A DNA stretch of 64,000 bases from an uncultured Porphyromonas sp. (GTDB taxonomy: Bacteria > Bacteroidota > Bacteroidia > Bacteroidales > Porphyromonadaceae), in contig NZ_CALIXW010000038.1 in the NCBI RefSeq assembly GCF_938046015.1, forward strand, positions 1-64,000, read 5' to 3'. Positions within the stretch are counted from its first letter, which is position 1. Each line of letters opens with the position of its first letter. Positions 38,713 through 47,847 of the stretch are shown one piece after another. A model generated the notes under the pieces. It was not told the origin of the DNA, made no database searches, and saw nothing but the letters and a program-made list of their open reading frames with translations. The position numbers were made by a program, and so were the translations under genes.

Positions 38713-39840
38713 TTAGACGAAGAGGTCGGCGAGGATGCCGTCTGAGACGAAGACGCCGCGCTCGGTGAGGCGCAGGACGCCGCCGACATCCGTGAGGCGC
38801 CCAGCTGCGAGGTAGGGGGCAGCAGCGCGCCGAAGCGCCTCAAGGGCCTGCGCGCCGAAGCGCTCGGCATAGTCGGCATAGACGATCCCCCACTGGGTAC
38901 GCATACGCGTGAGGATGTACTCGTGCTGCAGCTCCTCCGCCCCCAGCAGCTCCTCCTCGTAGTCACGCGCGCCGCGCTCCATACCTGCGATATAGTCGCG
39001 GAGCGAGGCGACATTATAGCTACGGCGACGCTCCCCGTCATAGGTGTGCGCCGAGGGGCCGAAGCCGAGGTAGGGCACGCCCTGCCAGTAGCCCGTATTG
39101 TGCTGGGCATAGCAGCCAGGGCGAGCAAAATTGGAGATCTCGTAGTGCTCGTAGCCCGCGGCCTTGAGGCGCTGGATGAGCAGCTCGAAGAAGCGTAGGC
39201 TGGCCTCCTCGTCCACCGCCTGCACCTTGCCCGCCTGCAGCAGGCGCATCAGCGCCGTCCCCTCCTCGTAGATCAGATGGTAGGCGGAGAGGTGCGGCAC
39301 GTCGAGCTCGAGGAAGCGCGCGATATTGGCCTCCCAGAGCTCCTCCGTCTGTCGGGGCAGGCCGTAGATAAGGTCGAGGCTAAGGTTCGTGAGGCCTTCG
39401 CTGCGTAGGGCGTCGACAGCCGCCGTGACCTGCTCGGCGCTATGGCGGCGGCTGAGGAAGCGCAGATCCGCCTCGTGGAAGCTCTGCACGCCCATGCTCA
39501 CGCGGTTGGTCGGCAGCTGCGCCAGCCCTCGGGCATAGTCGGGCGTCACGTCATCGGGGTTGCACTCGATGGTGATCTCCCCACCCTCAGCTATAGGATA
39601 GTGGCGCCAGATGGTTTCGAAGAGGCGCTCCAGCTCGGGGATGCTGAGCTGCGAGGGCGTACCGCCGCCGAGGTAGATATGCTCCACCAGCTCGCCCTCG
39701 GGCAGCTCCGAGCGGCGACTACTGAGCTCTGTCTCTAGGGCACGAAGGAAGGCGAGCCGCTCGTCCTGCTTCGTCTCCTTGTAGAAGTCGCAGTAGGAGC
39801 AGCGGCTCGCGCAGAAAGGGATATGGAGGTAGAGGTTCAA
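38713..39840 (-). CDS. hemW: Radical SAM heme chaperone HemW
   Basis: A 375-residue radical-SAM protein of the HemN/HemW group. The 4Fe-4S motif is C10-x3-C14-x2-C17 (FCASRCSYCDF). Further family motifs are IYLGGGTPSQL, TIECNPDD, RVSMGVQSF and LDLIYGLPRQT, and a C-terminal HemN domain is present. HemW loads heme into client proteins; it lacks features of the oxygen-independent coproporphyrinogen oxidase (the second SAM site extension), so heme trafficking is preferred over heme synthesis. Its start overlaps the GHL10 stop by 4 bases (ATGA). It is the last gene of the asd operon. Confidence 0.9.
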   Translation of the reverse strand: MNLYLHIPFCASRCSYCDFYKETKQDERLAFLRALETELSSRRSELPEGELVEHIYLGGGTPSQLSIPELERLFETIWRHYPIAEGGEITIECNPDDVTPDYARGLAQLPTNRVSMGVQSFHEADLRFLSRRHSAEQVTAAVDALRSEGLTNLSLDLIYGLPRQTEELWEANIARFLELDVPHLSAYHLIYEEGTALMRLLQAGKVQAVDEEASLRFFELLIQRLKAAGYEHYEISNFARPGCYAQHNTGYWQGVPYLGFGPSAHTYDGERRRSYNVASLRDYIAGMERGARDYEEELLGAEELQHEYILTRMRTQWGIVYADYAERFGAQALEALRRAAAPYLAAGRLTDVGGVLRLTERGVFVSDGILADLFV

Positions 39841-41420
39841 TGCTGCTGCTCCAGTCTGAGGGCGGCTAGATTGAGCTCCAGCCCGTGGGCGATGGGCGTC
39901 GCCACGCCGAAGCTATTGACTGCCTCGACGCCGAACTCCGCGCAGTCATCGCCGACGAAGTCCTCCAGCGTCAGGCGGCACTCGGGGCTACGCAGCCCCT
40001 GGGCCAGCAGCGTCGCCGTGCGGCGGCCGTGGCTGTCGGTCGTCGTCACCCAGAGACGGTAGGTGATACCGCGCGTGGAGGCGCCTCGGGGGAGCGTCCA
40101 GGAGAGGTTGAACTCCTTCTTGGACACGAAGACAGCGTGCAGCCCCTCGGGAGCAGCGGGCGCCGTAGCCTCGCCGCGCTTGAGGGCCAGCGGCAGTGCC
40201 GTGGAGGCAAAGGCCTCCTCGATGACCTGACGCACCAGCGGGAAGCGGCTCGAGGTATGCTGCTCGCGAAAGAAGCAGACGCCACCCAGCCCGACCTCAC
40301 GCTCTTCGGCGATCTGCTCGGCGATGACGCTGCTGGGCCAGCCGCTCTCCTCGACACGGTAGGCCGCTAGGCCTGGGATGACGGGGATATAGGGGGCGAC
40401 CTTCTCCTTCCAGTCCTGCAGGAAGGGGCTATAGAGGTCTCCGCGGTAGTACATCATAGGTACGACGAAGTCCACGAGCCCCTCGCGGCCCCAGGTCTCG
40501 GGGTCCTGATAGACGGACTCATAGGCCGTCCAGCCGTGGCTACGGCCTAGGTCGGGGATCATCTTCAGCTTGCCCAACGGAGCGACACTGACCTGGATGT
40601 CCGAGCCGATGCTCGCCAGAGAGTCGCGTACCTCACGCAGCTGACGGGTGAGGTTATCCCGGCGCCAGGCCGCCTTGCTAGGGAAGCTGCTGCCGTAGCG
40701 CGCGTAGCTCGTGCGGTCATTGAAGGTCTCGGCGGCCTCTGGGTAGCGGAAGTAGTCGAAGTGCACGCCGTCGATGGCGTAGCGCCGCGCTAGGTCGGTA
40801 GCCAGGTGCGCCACGTAGCTGCGCACCTCGGGGTTCCCGGGGTCGAGGTGATAGCTGCCCTTGTGGGCGATGGCCCAGTCAGCATGATCACGCAGCAGCG
40901 GATGGGGGCTGCGCTTGGGTGAGACCAGGGGATAGGTCACCATCCAGGCGTGGACGGCGAGCCCCAGCTGGTGGCAGGCCTCGACGGCGTAGGTCAGTGG
41001 GTCGTACCCAGCCTCGAAGAAGCCTTCGCCCGCGATAGCCGGTGAGGCGGGCTCATAGGGCGAGCGGTAGAGCGTCGTACCGCTGTGGCGCACCTGCAGG
41101 AAGACGGTGTTGTAGCCGTCAGCCTTGAGGCGGCGCAGCGTACGATATAGGGATTCCTTCTGCCGGCGTATGCCGTCGGGCGTATCGGCCTTATCCTTAG
41201 GCCAGTCGAGCCCCCAGACGGTGGTCAGCCACACCCCGCGCATCTCCTGGCGTATCGAGTCCCCCGTAGGGCGCACCCAGGGGGTGAGCTCGATGGAGGT
41301 CGTATCGACCTTGACGGGCGGGACTACGGGCTGGGGCTGGGGACGGCGTACCCCACAGGCGCTGAGCAGCAGGAGGAGGCTCAGCACGGAGAGGCTACGG
41401 CTATAATACTTCGTCGGCAT
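39837..41420 (-). CDS. GHL10-family (family 10-like) glycoside hydrolase lipoprotein
   Basis: A 527-residue exported lipoprotein (lipobox LLLLLSAC, Cys at about 22). The catalytic TIM-barrel of the GHL10/DUF187 type spans about 55-370: MRGVWLTTVWGLDWP, GYNTVFLQVRHSGTTLYRS, GLAVHAWMVTYPL, IDGVHFDYFRYP and a late FVVPMMYYRGD. A C-terminal fibronectin-III-like domain (about 430-515) follows. Such enzymes may cleave cell-wall glycans or related polymers; the substrate is uncertain. The gene is 20 bases after panC and overlaps hemW. Confidence 0.82.
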   Translation of the reverse strand: MPTKYYSRSLSVLSLLLLLSACGVRRPQPQPVVPPVKVDTTSIELTPWVRPTGDSIRQEMRGVWLTTVWGLDWPKDKADTPDGIRRQKESLYRTLRRLKADGYNTVFLQVRHSGTTLYRSPYEPASPAIAGEGFFEAGYDPLTYAVEACHQLGLAVHAWMVTYPLVSPKRSPHPLLRDHADWAIAHKGSYHLDPGNPEVRSYVAHLATDLARRYAIDGVHFDYFRYPEAAETFNDRTSYARYGSSFPSKAAWRRDNLTRQLREVRDSLASIGSDIQVSVAPLGKLKMIPDLGRSHGWTAYESVYQDPETWGREGLVDFVVPMMYYRGDLYSPFLQDWKEKVAPYIPVIPGLAAYRVEESGWPSSVIAEQIAEEREVGLGGVCFFREQHTSSRFPLVRQVIEEAFASTALPLALKRGEATAPAAPEGLHAVFVSKKEFNLSWTLPRGASTRGITYRLWVTTTDSHGRRTATLLAQGLRSPECRLTLEDFVGDDCAEFGVEAVNSFGVATPIAHGLELNLAALRLEQQH

Positions 41421-41440
41421 AGGCAGAGGGACGGAGAGGG

Positions 41441-42283
41441 TTAATAGTAGGCAATGTTGTCGATCAGGCGCACCTCGCCGCAGTAGACGGTGATGCAGCC
41501 ATGCGGGCGGGGGCTATCGGCCCAGCTGTGGATGGACTGGAGACTGTCGGTATCGACGATGTCGAAGTACTCGACGCGCAGCGTGGGCACCGCGTTGATC
41601 TCCTCGGTCACACGGGCGATGAGCTCCTGGGGGCTCAGCGTCCCGACCCAGCTACGGCTCTCGCTGAGGATACGGTAGATGCTGGGGGCAGCGGCGCGGC
41701 CCTCGGGGGTGAGCAGCAGATTGCGGCTGCTACGCGCCAGCCCATCCTCCTCGCGGACGATAGGGCAAGCGATGATCTCCACGGGGCTCGCGATCTGGCG
41801 AGCCATAGCGCGGATAACGGCGATCTGCTGGAAGTCCTTCTCGCCGAAGAAAGCACAGTCGGGGCGGACGATGTCGAAGAGGCGCGAGACGACCTGCATC
41901 ACCCCATTGAAGTGCCCTGGGCGGTAGGCGCCCTCCATGACCTCAGCCACCGCACCGACGTCGAAGACGCACGTATCGGGCTCGGGGTAGATCGTCGTCA
42001 CCTCGGGGGCGAAGAGCGCCGTAGCGCCAGCCGCCTCCAGCAGACGAGCGTCGGCCTCGAGGTCGCGGGGGTAGGTCTCGAGGTCGCGGGGATTGTTGAA
42101 CTGTGTGGGATTGACAAAGACACTGACGACACATAGGTCACAGCTCTGGAGGGCACGGGCGACGAGGCTTAGGTGTCCAGCATGTAGCGCTCCCATAGTG
42201 GGGACAAAGCCAATACGCTTGCCTGCGGCGCGCTGCTCCGCTACGAAGGACTGCAGTCCCTCGATCTCCTTATAAATCTTCAT
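41441..42283 (-). CDS. panC: Pantothenate synthetase
   Basis: A 280-residue enzyme that condenses pantoate and beta-alanine with ATP to give pantothenate, the precursor of coenzyme A. Nucleotidyl-transferase motifs are visible: VPTMGALHAGHLSLV (HxGH), VFVNPTQF, the pantoate loop FGEKDFQQIAVIRAM and a KMSKS-like DGLARSSRN. It is 15 bases downstream of asd, in the same operon. Asd provides aspartate semialdehyde rather than beta-alanine, so the pairing is not a simple pathway link. Confidence 0.96.
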   Translation of the reverse strand: MKIYKEIEGLQSFVAEQRAAGKRIGFVPTMGALHAGHLSLVARALQSCDLCVVSVFVNPTQFNNPRDLETYPRDLEADARLLEAAGATALFAPEVTTIYPEPDTCVFDVGAVAEVMEGAYRPGHFNGVMQVVSRLFDIVRPDCAFFGEKDFQQIAVIRAMARQIASPVEIIACPIVREEDGLARSSRNLLLTPEGRAAAPSIYRILSESRSWVGTLSPQELIARVTEEINAVPTLRVEYFDIVDTDSLQSIHSWADSPRPHGCITVYCGEVRLIDNIAYY

Positions 42284-42298
42284 TATGGTAGATAGTGG

Positions 42299-43315
42299 TT
42301 ACTTCTTCGCTAGGTCGCCTGCCTGGATGAGGTATTCGGCGATCTGTACGGCATTCAGGGCCGCACCTTTCTTGATCTGATCCCCGACGCACCAGAAGGT
42401 CAGGCCGCGCTCCGAGCTGAGATCACGGCGTAGACGCCCTACGTAGACGGGGTCCTTCTCCGCGATGAAGAGCGGCATGGGATAGACCTGATCCTCGGGA
42501 TCATCCTGTAGTACTAGGCCAGGGGCACGACGGAAGGCCTCGCGCACGGCGTCCAGCTCGAGTCGCTCACGCGTCTCTACCCAGATCGCCTCGCTATGGG
42601 CACGGCACACGGGGACACGCACGCAGGTAGCGCTGACAGCGATGTCGCTGTGCATGATCTTACGCGTCTCGTGATACATCTTCAGCTCCTCCTTGGTGTA
42701 GTCGTCTTGGCCGAAGACATCGATCTGTGGGATCACGTTGTAGGCCAGCTGGTAGGCGAACTTCGATACCTCGGGCTCACGACCCTCCGCCAGCGCCTTC
42801 GTCTGAGCATCCAGCTCAGCCATCCCGCGCGCGCCAGCACCGCTAGCGGCCTGATAGGTCGCCACGTGGACGCGCTCGATATGCGAGAGCTGCTCGATGG
42901 CGTTGAGGGCGACGACCATCTGTATGGTCGTACAGTTGGGGTTGGCGATGATCCCTCGGGGGCGCAGCAGAGCGTCGGCACCATTGACCTCGGGGACGAC
43001 CAAGGGGACGTCCTCCTGCATGCGGAAGGCGCTGGAGTTATCGATCATCACCGCGCCGTGCTTGGTGATGGTCTCGGCATACTCTAGGGAGACGCTGCCC
43101 CCAGCGGAGACGAAGGCGATATCTATACCCTCGAAGTCGTCGCCGTGACGCAGCTCGCGCACGGTGTACTCCTTGCCCTTGAAGCTAATAGTCTTGCCTG
43201 CGCTACGTGCCGAGGCAAAGAGCTCGAGGCGGTCGATCTTGATCGGGCGCTCGGCGAGGACACGGAGGAACTCCTGCCCTACGGCGCCACTTACTCCGAC
43301 GATGGCTATATTCAT
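42299..43315 (-). CDS. asd: Aspartate-semialdehyde dehydrogenase
   Basis: A 338-residue NADPH-dependent enzyme that reduces aspartyl phosphate to aspartate semialdehyde, feeding lysine, threonine and methionine synthesis and the cell wall. The nucleotide loop is IVGVSGAVGQE; the catalytic Cys128 sits in ANPNCTTIQ. The family motif YQAASGAGARGMAEL follows, and VRVPVCRAHSEAIWVE carries the active-site His. It is first in an operon with panC, the GHL10 gene and hemW, with a -7 box at 43387-43394. Confidence 0.96.
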   Translation of the reverse strand: MNIAIVGVSGAVGQEFLRVLAERPIKIDRLELFASARSAGKTISFKGKEYTVRELRHGDDFEGIDIAFVSAGGSVSLEYAETITKHGAVMIDNSSAFRMQEDVPLVVPEVNGADALLRPRGIIANPNCTTIQMVVALNAIEQLSHIERVHVATYQAASGAGARGMAELDAQTKALAEGREPEVSKFAYQLAYNVIPQIDVFGQDDYTKEELKMYHETRKIMHSDIAVSATCVRVPVCRAHSEAIWVETRERLELDAVREAFRRAPGLVLQDDPEDQVYPMPLFIAEKDPVYVGRLRRDLSSERGLTFWCVGDQIKKGAALNAVQIAEYLIQAGDLAKK

Positions 43316-43386
43316 TGATCTACTACAGTCAGTCTACAAAAGGATAGTCCCATAGCCTCAGGCTGCCTCGCCTAGCTACGGGACTA

Positions 43387-43394
43387 CAAAGTTA
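43387..43394 (-). promoter_or_regulatory. -7 box of the asd operon
   Basis: TAACTTTG on the minus strand; the transcript leader would be about 65 nt. No -33 match. Confidence 0.45.
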
Positions 43395-43498
43395 GTTAGA
43401 TTTATCGGAGCGGGGGTACGGCGCTCAGGGCGAGCGCGTCATCCTCCCAGTGCAGCACGCTGGAAGGCGCAGCACAGCGGGATCCTTATCCCAGCCTC

Positions 43499-43582
43499 CC
43501 GAGGACTATCCCTCAGCCTGCTGACTGATAGCCCTCACGCGCGTAACGGACGTCCCTCAGCGCGCTGACAGACATCCCTCAG
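43499..43582. repeat. 22-bp palindrome array F (4 units, reversed polarity)
   Basis: Units at 43499-43516, 43521-43538, 43543-43560 and 43565-43582 with 4-bp spacers. The GACGTC-centred unit is third, so this copy is inverted relative to arrays B, C, E, G and H. It lies upstream of the asd promoter. Confidence 0.85.
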
Positions 43583-43676
43583 GAGCCCTTCGCCTATATA
43601 TAGGGAAGGCTGGGACTGATCCGTCCCTTCGATAGCAAAAGATAAAGGGGAAGCCCCGCAATGTGTGGCTGAGGCA

Positions 43677-44606
43677 CTAAGTCCTCGGGCTGCGGCGGGC
43701 AAAGCGACGTAGGCGCTCGGCGATATTGCGGTCCAGCAGCGGCGAGAGGACGATGATCGTGACGGCGGAGACGATCAGTAGCATGCCCGTGAGCATCACG
43801 GGCGTGACCTGCTCTCCGAGGACGAGGACGCCGATGACGATGGCCGTCAGCGGCTCCATAGCGCCGAGGACGGAGGTCAGCGTCGAGCCTATGCTCTTGA
43901 TGGCGCGCACGAGGCAGAGGTTGGAGAGGAGCGTGGGGACGAGCGCCAGCAGCAGGAGATTGCCGAGCGCCGCCGTCGAGGGCAGCGGCTGCAGCCCACC
44001 CGAGAGCAGCGTATCGACGAGGAAGTAGATGCCGCCGAAGAGCAGGGAGTAGAGCGTCAGCTTGAGGTTGTCCATCGCACGCAGCAGCTGGACATTATTG
44101 ATCGCCACGAGATAAATCGCGTAGGAGAAGCCCGAGAGCAGCACCAGGACGAAGGACAGCGGCGAGCTCCCCATACCGACATCCCCCTTGAGGCTCAGCA
44201 GCGCTACCCCCGAGAGGGCCAGCACGATCGCCAGGATCGTGTACGGCGAGGTGCGCTGGCCGAAGACCAGGCGCATGATCAGCGTCACGCCGATCGGGTA
44301 GAGGAAGTGCAGCGTCGTGGCCATCCCGCTGCTCATGCTGTGGTAGCCCTGAAAGAGCAGCGTAGCCGAACCGTAGTAGAAGAAACCGAGGAAGGCGAAC
44401 CACGGGAGCTCACTCCAGCGCGTGGCGAAGCTCACCCCGCGCAGCAGCATCAGCACCGCCACCAGTGCCGAGGCTAGGAACATGCGGTAGGTGAGGATGC
44501 TATCCGTCTGGAGCCCCTCCTGCATCATCGGCAGGGTGAAGAGCGGGATCAGACCGAAGCTCGCCGAGGCAAGCATCCCGAAGAAAAAGCCTTTGAATCG
44601 ATTCAT
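43677..44606 (-). CDS. EamA-family (DMT) transporter
   Basis: A 309-residue inner-membrane protein with ten hydrophobic helices arranged as two EamA repeats (about 5-140 and 155-290). The first repeat has helices such as ALVAVLMLLRGVSF and the second ends with the conserved EPLTAIVIGVLVLGEQVTPVML. Family members export metabolites or amino acids; the substrate is unknown. It lies 64 bases after rnc and is likely the last gene of the acpP-fabF-rnc transcript. Confidence 0.85.
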   Translation of the reverse strand: MNRFKGFFFGMLASASFGLIPLFTLPMMQEGLQTDSILTYRMFLASALVAVLMLLRGVSFATRWSELPWFAFLGFFYYGSATLLFQGYHSMSSGMATTLHFLYPIGVTLIMRLVFGQRTSPYTILAIVLALSGVALLSLKGDVGMGSSPLSFVLVLLSGFSYAIYLVAINNVQLLRAMDNLKLTLYSLLFGGIYFLVDTLLSGGLQPLPSTAALGNLLLLALVPTLLSNLCLVRAIKSIGSTLTSVLGAMEPLTAIVIGVLVLGEQVTPVMLTGMLLIVSAVTIIVLSPLLDRNIAERLRRFARRSPRT

Positions 44607-44670
44607 CTCGTAGCGCTATCTAGCGGCAGCCACTGGCTGGCCGTGGGAGGGGCCAGGGCGCGCGGGGTGC

Positions 44671-45465
44671 CTAGCTCTGGGAGCTCTCGAGGAGGGCGGG
44701 ATTGATGCCGAGCTCGCGGGCGACAGCCTCGTCGGCGCGGCAGAGGGCCAGCAGCGCCTTGTGCGCCGCGTCCTGATGGGCCTCCTTCTTGTTGAGACCC
44801 CGCCCGAGGCCGATACGCTTGTCATCGACGAAGACCCCGCAGACGAAGGGCACACCGCTGCGCTTCGGCTCCTGCAGCATGCGGAAGTCGAGGCTCAGTC
44901 GATGCTTCTGCGTCCACTCCAGCAGGAGGGACTTATAGTTCATCGTCTGGTCCATGAGGCTACGCTCCAGCTCGAGGAAGAGGGGCAGTACGCGCTCCAG
45001 CACGAAGGCCTCGGCACGTGGATAGCCCCTGTCGAGGAAGATCGCCCCGATGAGCGCCTCCAGCGTATTGCCATAGATGTCACTACTGCCCTGACGCACG
45101 TCGCGCCGTATCTGCAGGAAGCGATCGAGGCCCATGCGTAGGGCTACAGCGTTGTTGACGGCACGCTTGACCATCGCCCCGCGGTGCTTACTCAGCTCCC
45201 CCTCGTCCCAGTGGGGATGCTCGAGGTAGAGGTAGTGGCTCATCGCGGTGGCGAGGACGGAGTCGCCGAGGAACTCTAGGCGCTCGTTGTTGAGCTTGAA
45301 TCCCGTCTCGTCCGTACGGCTCATGGAGCTGTGGCGGAAGGCTAGGTCATAGAGCGCCCTATCCTGCGGCTCGAAGCCGAGGAGTTCGACGAGTAGCGAA
45401 AGAGGCTCTTTGGGCCTGCGCCCAAGGAGCCTCTTGAGGTTGTCCCGGAGGAATCTTAGGATCAT
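44671..45465 (-). CDS. rnc: Ribonuclease III
   Basis: A 264-residue double-strand-specific endoribonuclease that processes rRNA and structured mRNAs. The catalytic signature NNERLEFLGDSVL is at residues 59-71, and the second acidic cluster (GNTLEALIGAIFLDRG) supplies the remaining metal ligands. A C-terminal double-stranded RNA-binding domain (about 185-250) ends in KKEAHQDAAHKALLAL. Its place after fabF and acpP is the common Bacteroidota order. Confidence 0.96.
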   Translation of the reverse strand: MILRFLRDNLKRLLGRRPKEPLSLLVELLGFEPQDRALYDLAFRHSSMSRTDETGFKLNNERLEFLGDSVLATAMSHYLYLEHPHWDEGELSKHRGAMVKRAVNNAVALRMGLDRFLQIRRDVRQGSSDIYGNTLEALIGAIFLDRGYPRAEAFVLERVLPLFLELERSLMDQTMNYKSLLLEWTQKHRLSLDFRMLQEPKRSGVPFVCGVFVDDKRIGLGRGLNKKEAHQDAAHKALLALCRADEAVARELGINPALLESSQS

Positions 45466-45498
45466 ACTTCCTATCCGTAGGGAATGCTAGGGTATGGA

Positions 45499-46755
45499 CT
45501 ACTTGACGTACTTCTTAAAGATGACGCTCGCATTGTGTCCGCCGAAGCCGAAGGTATTCGATAGGGCAGCACGCACGGGGCGACGCTGTGCCTGACCGAA
45601 GGTGAAGTTCAGCTTGTAGTCGATCTCGGGGTCGAGGTCATCGTCCGCGTGGTTGATCGTAGGAGGCACGATGTCCTCCTCGACCGCCTTGAGGGCGAAG
45701 ACCGCCTCGATAGCGCCAGCTGCACCTAGCAGGTGCCCCGTCATAGACTTGGTCGAGCTGATGTTCAGCTTATAGGCAGCGTCACCGAAGACCTCCTTGA
45801 TCGCCTTGCTCTCGGAGATATCACCGACAGGCGTCGAGGTGCCGTGGACGTTGATGTAGTCGATGTCCTCGGGGCTGAGACCAGCATCCTCGAGGGCGTT
45901 GCGCATCACCAGCTTGGCGCCAAGGCCATCGGGGTGCGTCGCCGTCAGGTGGTAGGCGTCAGCCGAGAGGCCCGTACCGACGAGCTCGGCGTAGATGTGC
46001 GCGCCACGAGCCAGGGCGTGCTCCAGCTCCTCGACGATGAGGCAGGCTGCCCCCTCGCCCATGACGAAGCCATCGCGCGAAGCGCTGAAGGGACGCGAGG
46101 CGCCCTGGGGATCGTCATTGCGCGTAGAGAGGGCGTTCATGGCATTGAAGCCACCGACGCCAGCAGCGCAGATCGATGCCTCGGCACCGCCCGCGATGAT
46201 GACATCAGCCTTCCCGAGGCGGATGAGGTAGCAGGCGTCGATCAGCGCGTTGGTAGACGAAGCGCAGGCCGAGGCCGTCGAGTAGTTGGGACCGTGGAAG
46301 CCGTACTTCATCGACACGTGACCGGCGGAGATATCCGAGATCATCTTGGGGATGAAGAAGGGATTGAAGCGAGGGCCAGCCTCGGCATCATAGCCACGCA
46401 CCTCCTCCTCGAAGGTACCTAGCCCCCCGATACCAGAGGCGATGACCACGCCTACACGATCCTTGTTTACCTTATCTATATCCAGCTTGGAATCGGCGAT
46501 ACTCTCTTCGGCTGCCACCATGGCAAACTGAGCATAGCGGTCTAAGCGGCGCGCCTCCTTGCGGTCAATGTACTTGGCCACGTCGAAGTCCTTGACTTCG
46601 CAGGCGAAGGTAGTCTTGAACTTAGAGGCATCGAAGAGCGTGATGGGCGCAGCCCCGCTCTTGCCAGCTACGACGGCCTCCCACGTCTCCTGGGCGGTAT
46701 TGCCCAGGGGTGAGATAGCGCCTATTCCCGTGATGACGACTCTCTTGAGTTCCAT
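45499..46755 (-). CDS. fabF: 3-oxoacyl-[acyl-carrier-protein] synthase II
   Basis: A 418-residue condensing enzyme that extends fatty acyl-ACP with malonyl-ACP. The catalytic Cys164 lies in TASACASSTNALIDAC. The two histidines lie in NVHGTSTPVGD and KSMTGHLLGAAGA, and the C-terminal glycine loop is NTFGFGGHNAS. It lies 27 bases after acpP, its substrate carrier, in a typical pairing. Confidence 0.97.
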   Translation of the reverse strand: MELKRVVITGIGAISPLGNTAQETWEAVVAGKSGAAPITLFDASKFKTTFACEVKDFDVAKYIDRKEARRLDRYAQFAMVAAEESIADSKLDIDKVNKDRVGVVIASGIGGLGTFEEEVRGYDAEAGPRFNPFFIPKMISDISAGHVSMKYGFHGPNYSTASACASSTNALIDACYLIRLGKADVIIAGGAEASICAAGVGGFNAMNALSTRNDDPQGASRPFSASRDGFVMGEGAACLIVEELEHALARGAHIYAELVGTGLSADAYHLTATHPDGLGAKLVMRNALEDAGLSPEDIDYINVHGTSTPVGDISESKAIKEVFGDAAYKLNISSTKSMTGHLLGAAGAIEAVFALKAVEEDIVPPTINHADDDLDPEIDYKLNFTFGQAQRRPVRAALSNTFGFGGHNASVIFKKYVK

Positions 46756-46782
46756 CAGTCGAATTCCTTAGCTAAGGTAGCT

Positions 46783-47022
46783 TTAGCCCTTCTTAGCGAC
46801 GATGTACTGGACAGCGTCACCGACGGTCTTGATACCCTGAGCGTCCTGGTCGGGGATCTGGATGTCGAAGGCCTTCTCGAACTCCATGATGAGCTCTACG
46901 GTGTCGAGCGAGTCTGCACCGAGGTCGCTGGAGAAGTTTGCCTCGGGCGTTACTTCGCTAGCTTCGCAGTTGAGCTTGTCGACGATGATTTCTACTACCT
47001 TGTCCTGGATTTCCTGTGACAT
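46783..47022 (-). CDS. acpP: Acyl carrier protein
   Basis: A 79-residue acidic carrier. The phosphopantetheine-bearing Ser38 is in LGADSLDTVEL, and the second helix continues MEFEKAFDIQIPD. The start at 47022 gives the family N-terminus MSQEIQDKVVEI; the open frame further upstream overlaps the divergent promoter region. It is first in the acpP-fabF-rnc operon. Confidence 0.97.
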   Translation of the reverse strand: MSQEIQDKVVEIIVDKLNCEASEVTPEANFSSDLGADSLDTVELIMEFEKAFDIQIPDQDAQGIKTVGDAVQYIVAKKG

Positions 47023-47071
47023 AATTCTGTTCTTGTTTAATATTGAGTTAGTTTCTTTCTGTGCATTCCCG

Positions 47072-47079
47072 TACCTTTG
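47072..47079 (+). promoter_or_regulatory. Possible purN -7 box
   Basis: TACCTTTG on the plus strand, giving a leader of about 110 nt. No -33 match; low confidence. Confidence 0.35.
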
Positions 47080-47176
47080 CCACCAAAGGATGGTGCCTCG
47101 GGATGGGGGCTGGAGTGCTGGCCCTGGTGTCAGCTCGCTGACTGTAGTCCATGCACACATCCATCGCATTTGTGCA

Positions 47177-47184
47177 CAAAGATA
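47177..47184 (-). promoter_or_regulatory. acpP operon -7 box
   Basis: TATCTTTG on the minus strand, giving a leader of about 148 nt. It lies beyond the purN -7 box, so the two divergent transcripts would overlap. Confidence 0.45.
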
Positions 47185-47194
47185 CGCAATTTAT

Positions 47195-47773
47195 ATGAAA
47201 CGAATAGCAATACTCGCCTCAGGGAGTGGCTCCAACGCGGAGGCCATCATCCATTACCTACGCCAGAGCAGGGAGGCAGAGGTCGTGCTTCTGCTCACCA
47301 ATCGCCCCGACGCAGGCGTTCGCGAGCGTGCTCGGCGCCTCGGCGTGCGCTGCGACTACCTCCCTACGGCAGAGCTGCGCGAGGGCTCCAAGCCCCTGGC
47401 GCTGCTGGCGGAGCTGGGCGTCGAGCTCGTCGTCCTAGCGGGCTACCTCGTCCTCATCACCGAGCCCTGGCTGCAGGCCTACCCACAGCGCATCCTCAAC
47501 ATCCACCCTGCGCTGCTGCCTGACTTCGGCGGCAAGGGAATGTACGGGCATCATGTCCACGAGGCCGTGCTGGCTGCGGGACGCCCCTACAGCGGCATCA
47601 CCATCCACCTTGTGGACGATCACTACGACCACGGACAGACGCTGGTACAGGCCCAGTGCCCAGTGCTGCCTGGGGATAGCCCCGAGACGCTGGCGGCACG
47701 CATCCACCAGCTGGAGCACCGCTACTACCCTGCTGCCGTAGCCCAATACCTACGCCTTCTGGACGAGCAATAG
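47195..47773 (+). CDS. purN: Phosphoribosylglycinamide formyltransferase
   Basis: A 192-residue folate-dependent enzyme of purine synthesis that formylates glycinamide ribonucleotide. It begins with the family start KRIAILASGSGSNAEAII. Catalytic Asn102 and His104 are in LNIHPALLPDF, and Asp145 is in HLVDDHYDHG. The start at 47195 is chosen because it gives this N-terminus; the frame is open further upstream but antisense to acpP. Confidence 0.95.
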   Translation: MKRIAILASGSGSNAEAIIHYLRQSREAEVVLLLTNRPDAGVRERARRLGVRCDYLPTAELREGSKPLALLAELGVELVVLAGYLVLITEPWLQAYPQRILNIHPALLPDFGGKGMYGHHVHEAVLAAGRPYSGITIHLVDDHYDHGQTLVQAQCPVLPGDSPETLAARIHQLEHRYYPAAVAQYLRLLDEQ

Positions 47774-47796
47774 TCCCGAGGCAGCATTATACGAAG

Positions 47797-47837
47797 GAAG
47801 CGGAGGCGAGCTAGATGATCTAGCTCGCCTCCGCTTC
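47797..47837. terminator. Bidirectional terminator between purN and tmRNA
   Basis: A perfect 19-bp stem (47797-47815 with 47819-47837) with a 3-base loop, between convergent transcripts. Confidence 0.85.
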
Positions 47838-47847
47838 GTTTAGCCTG

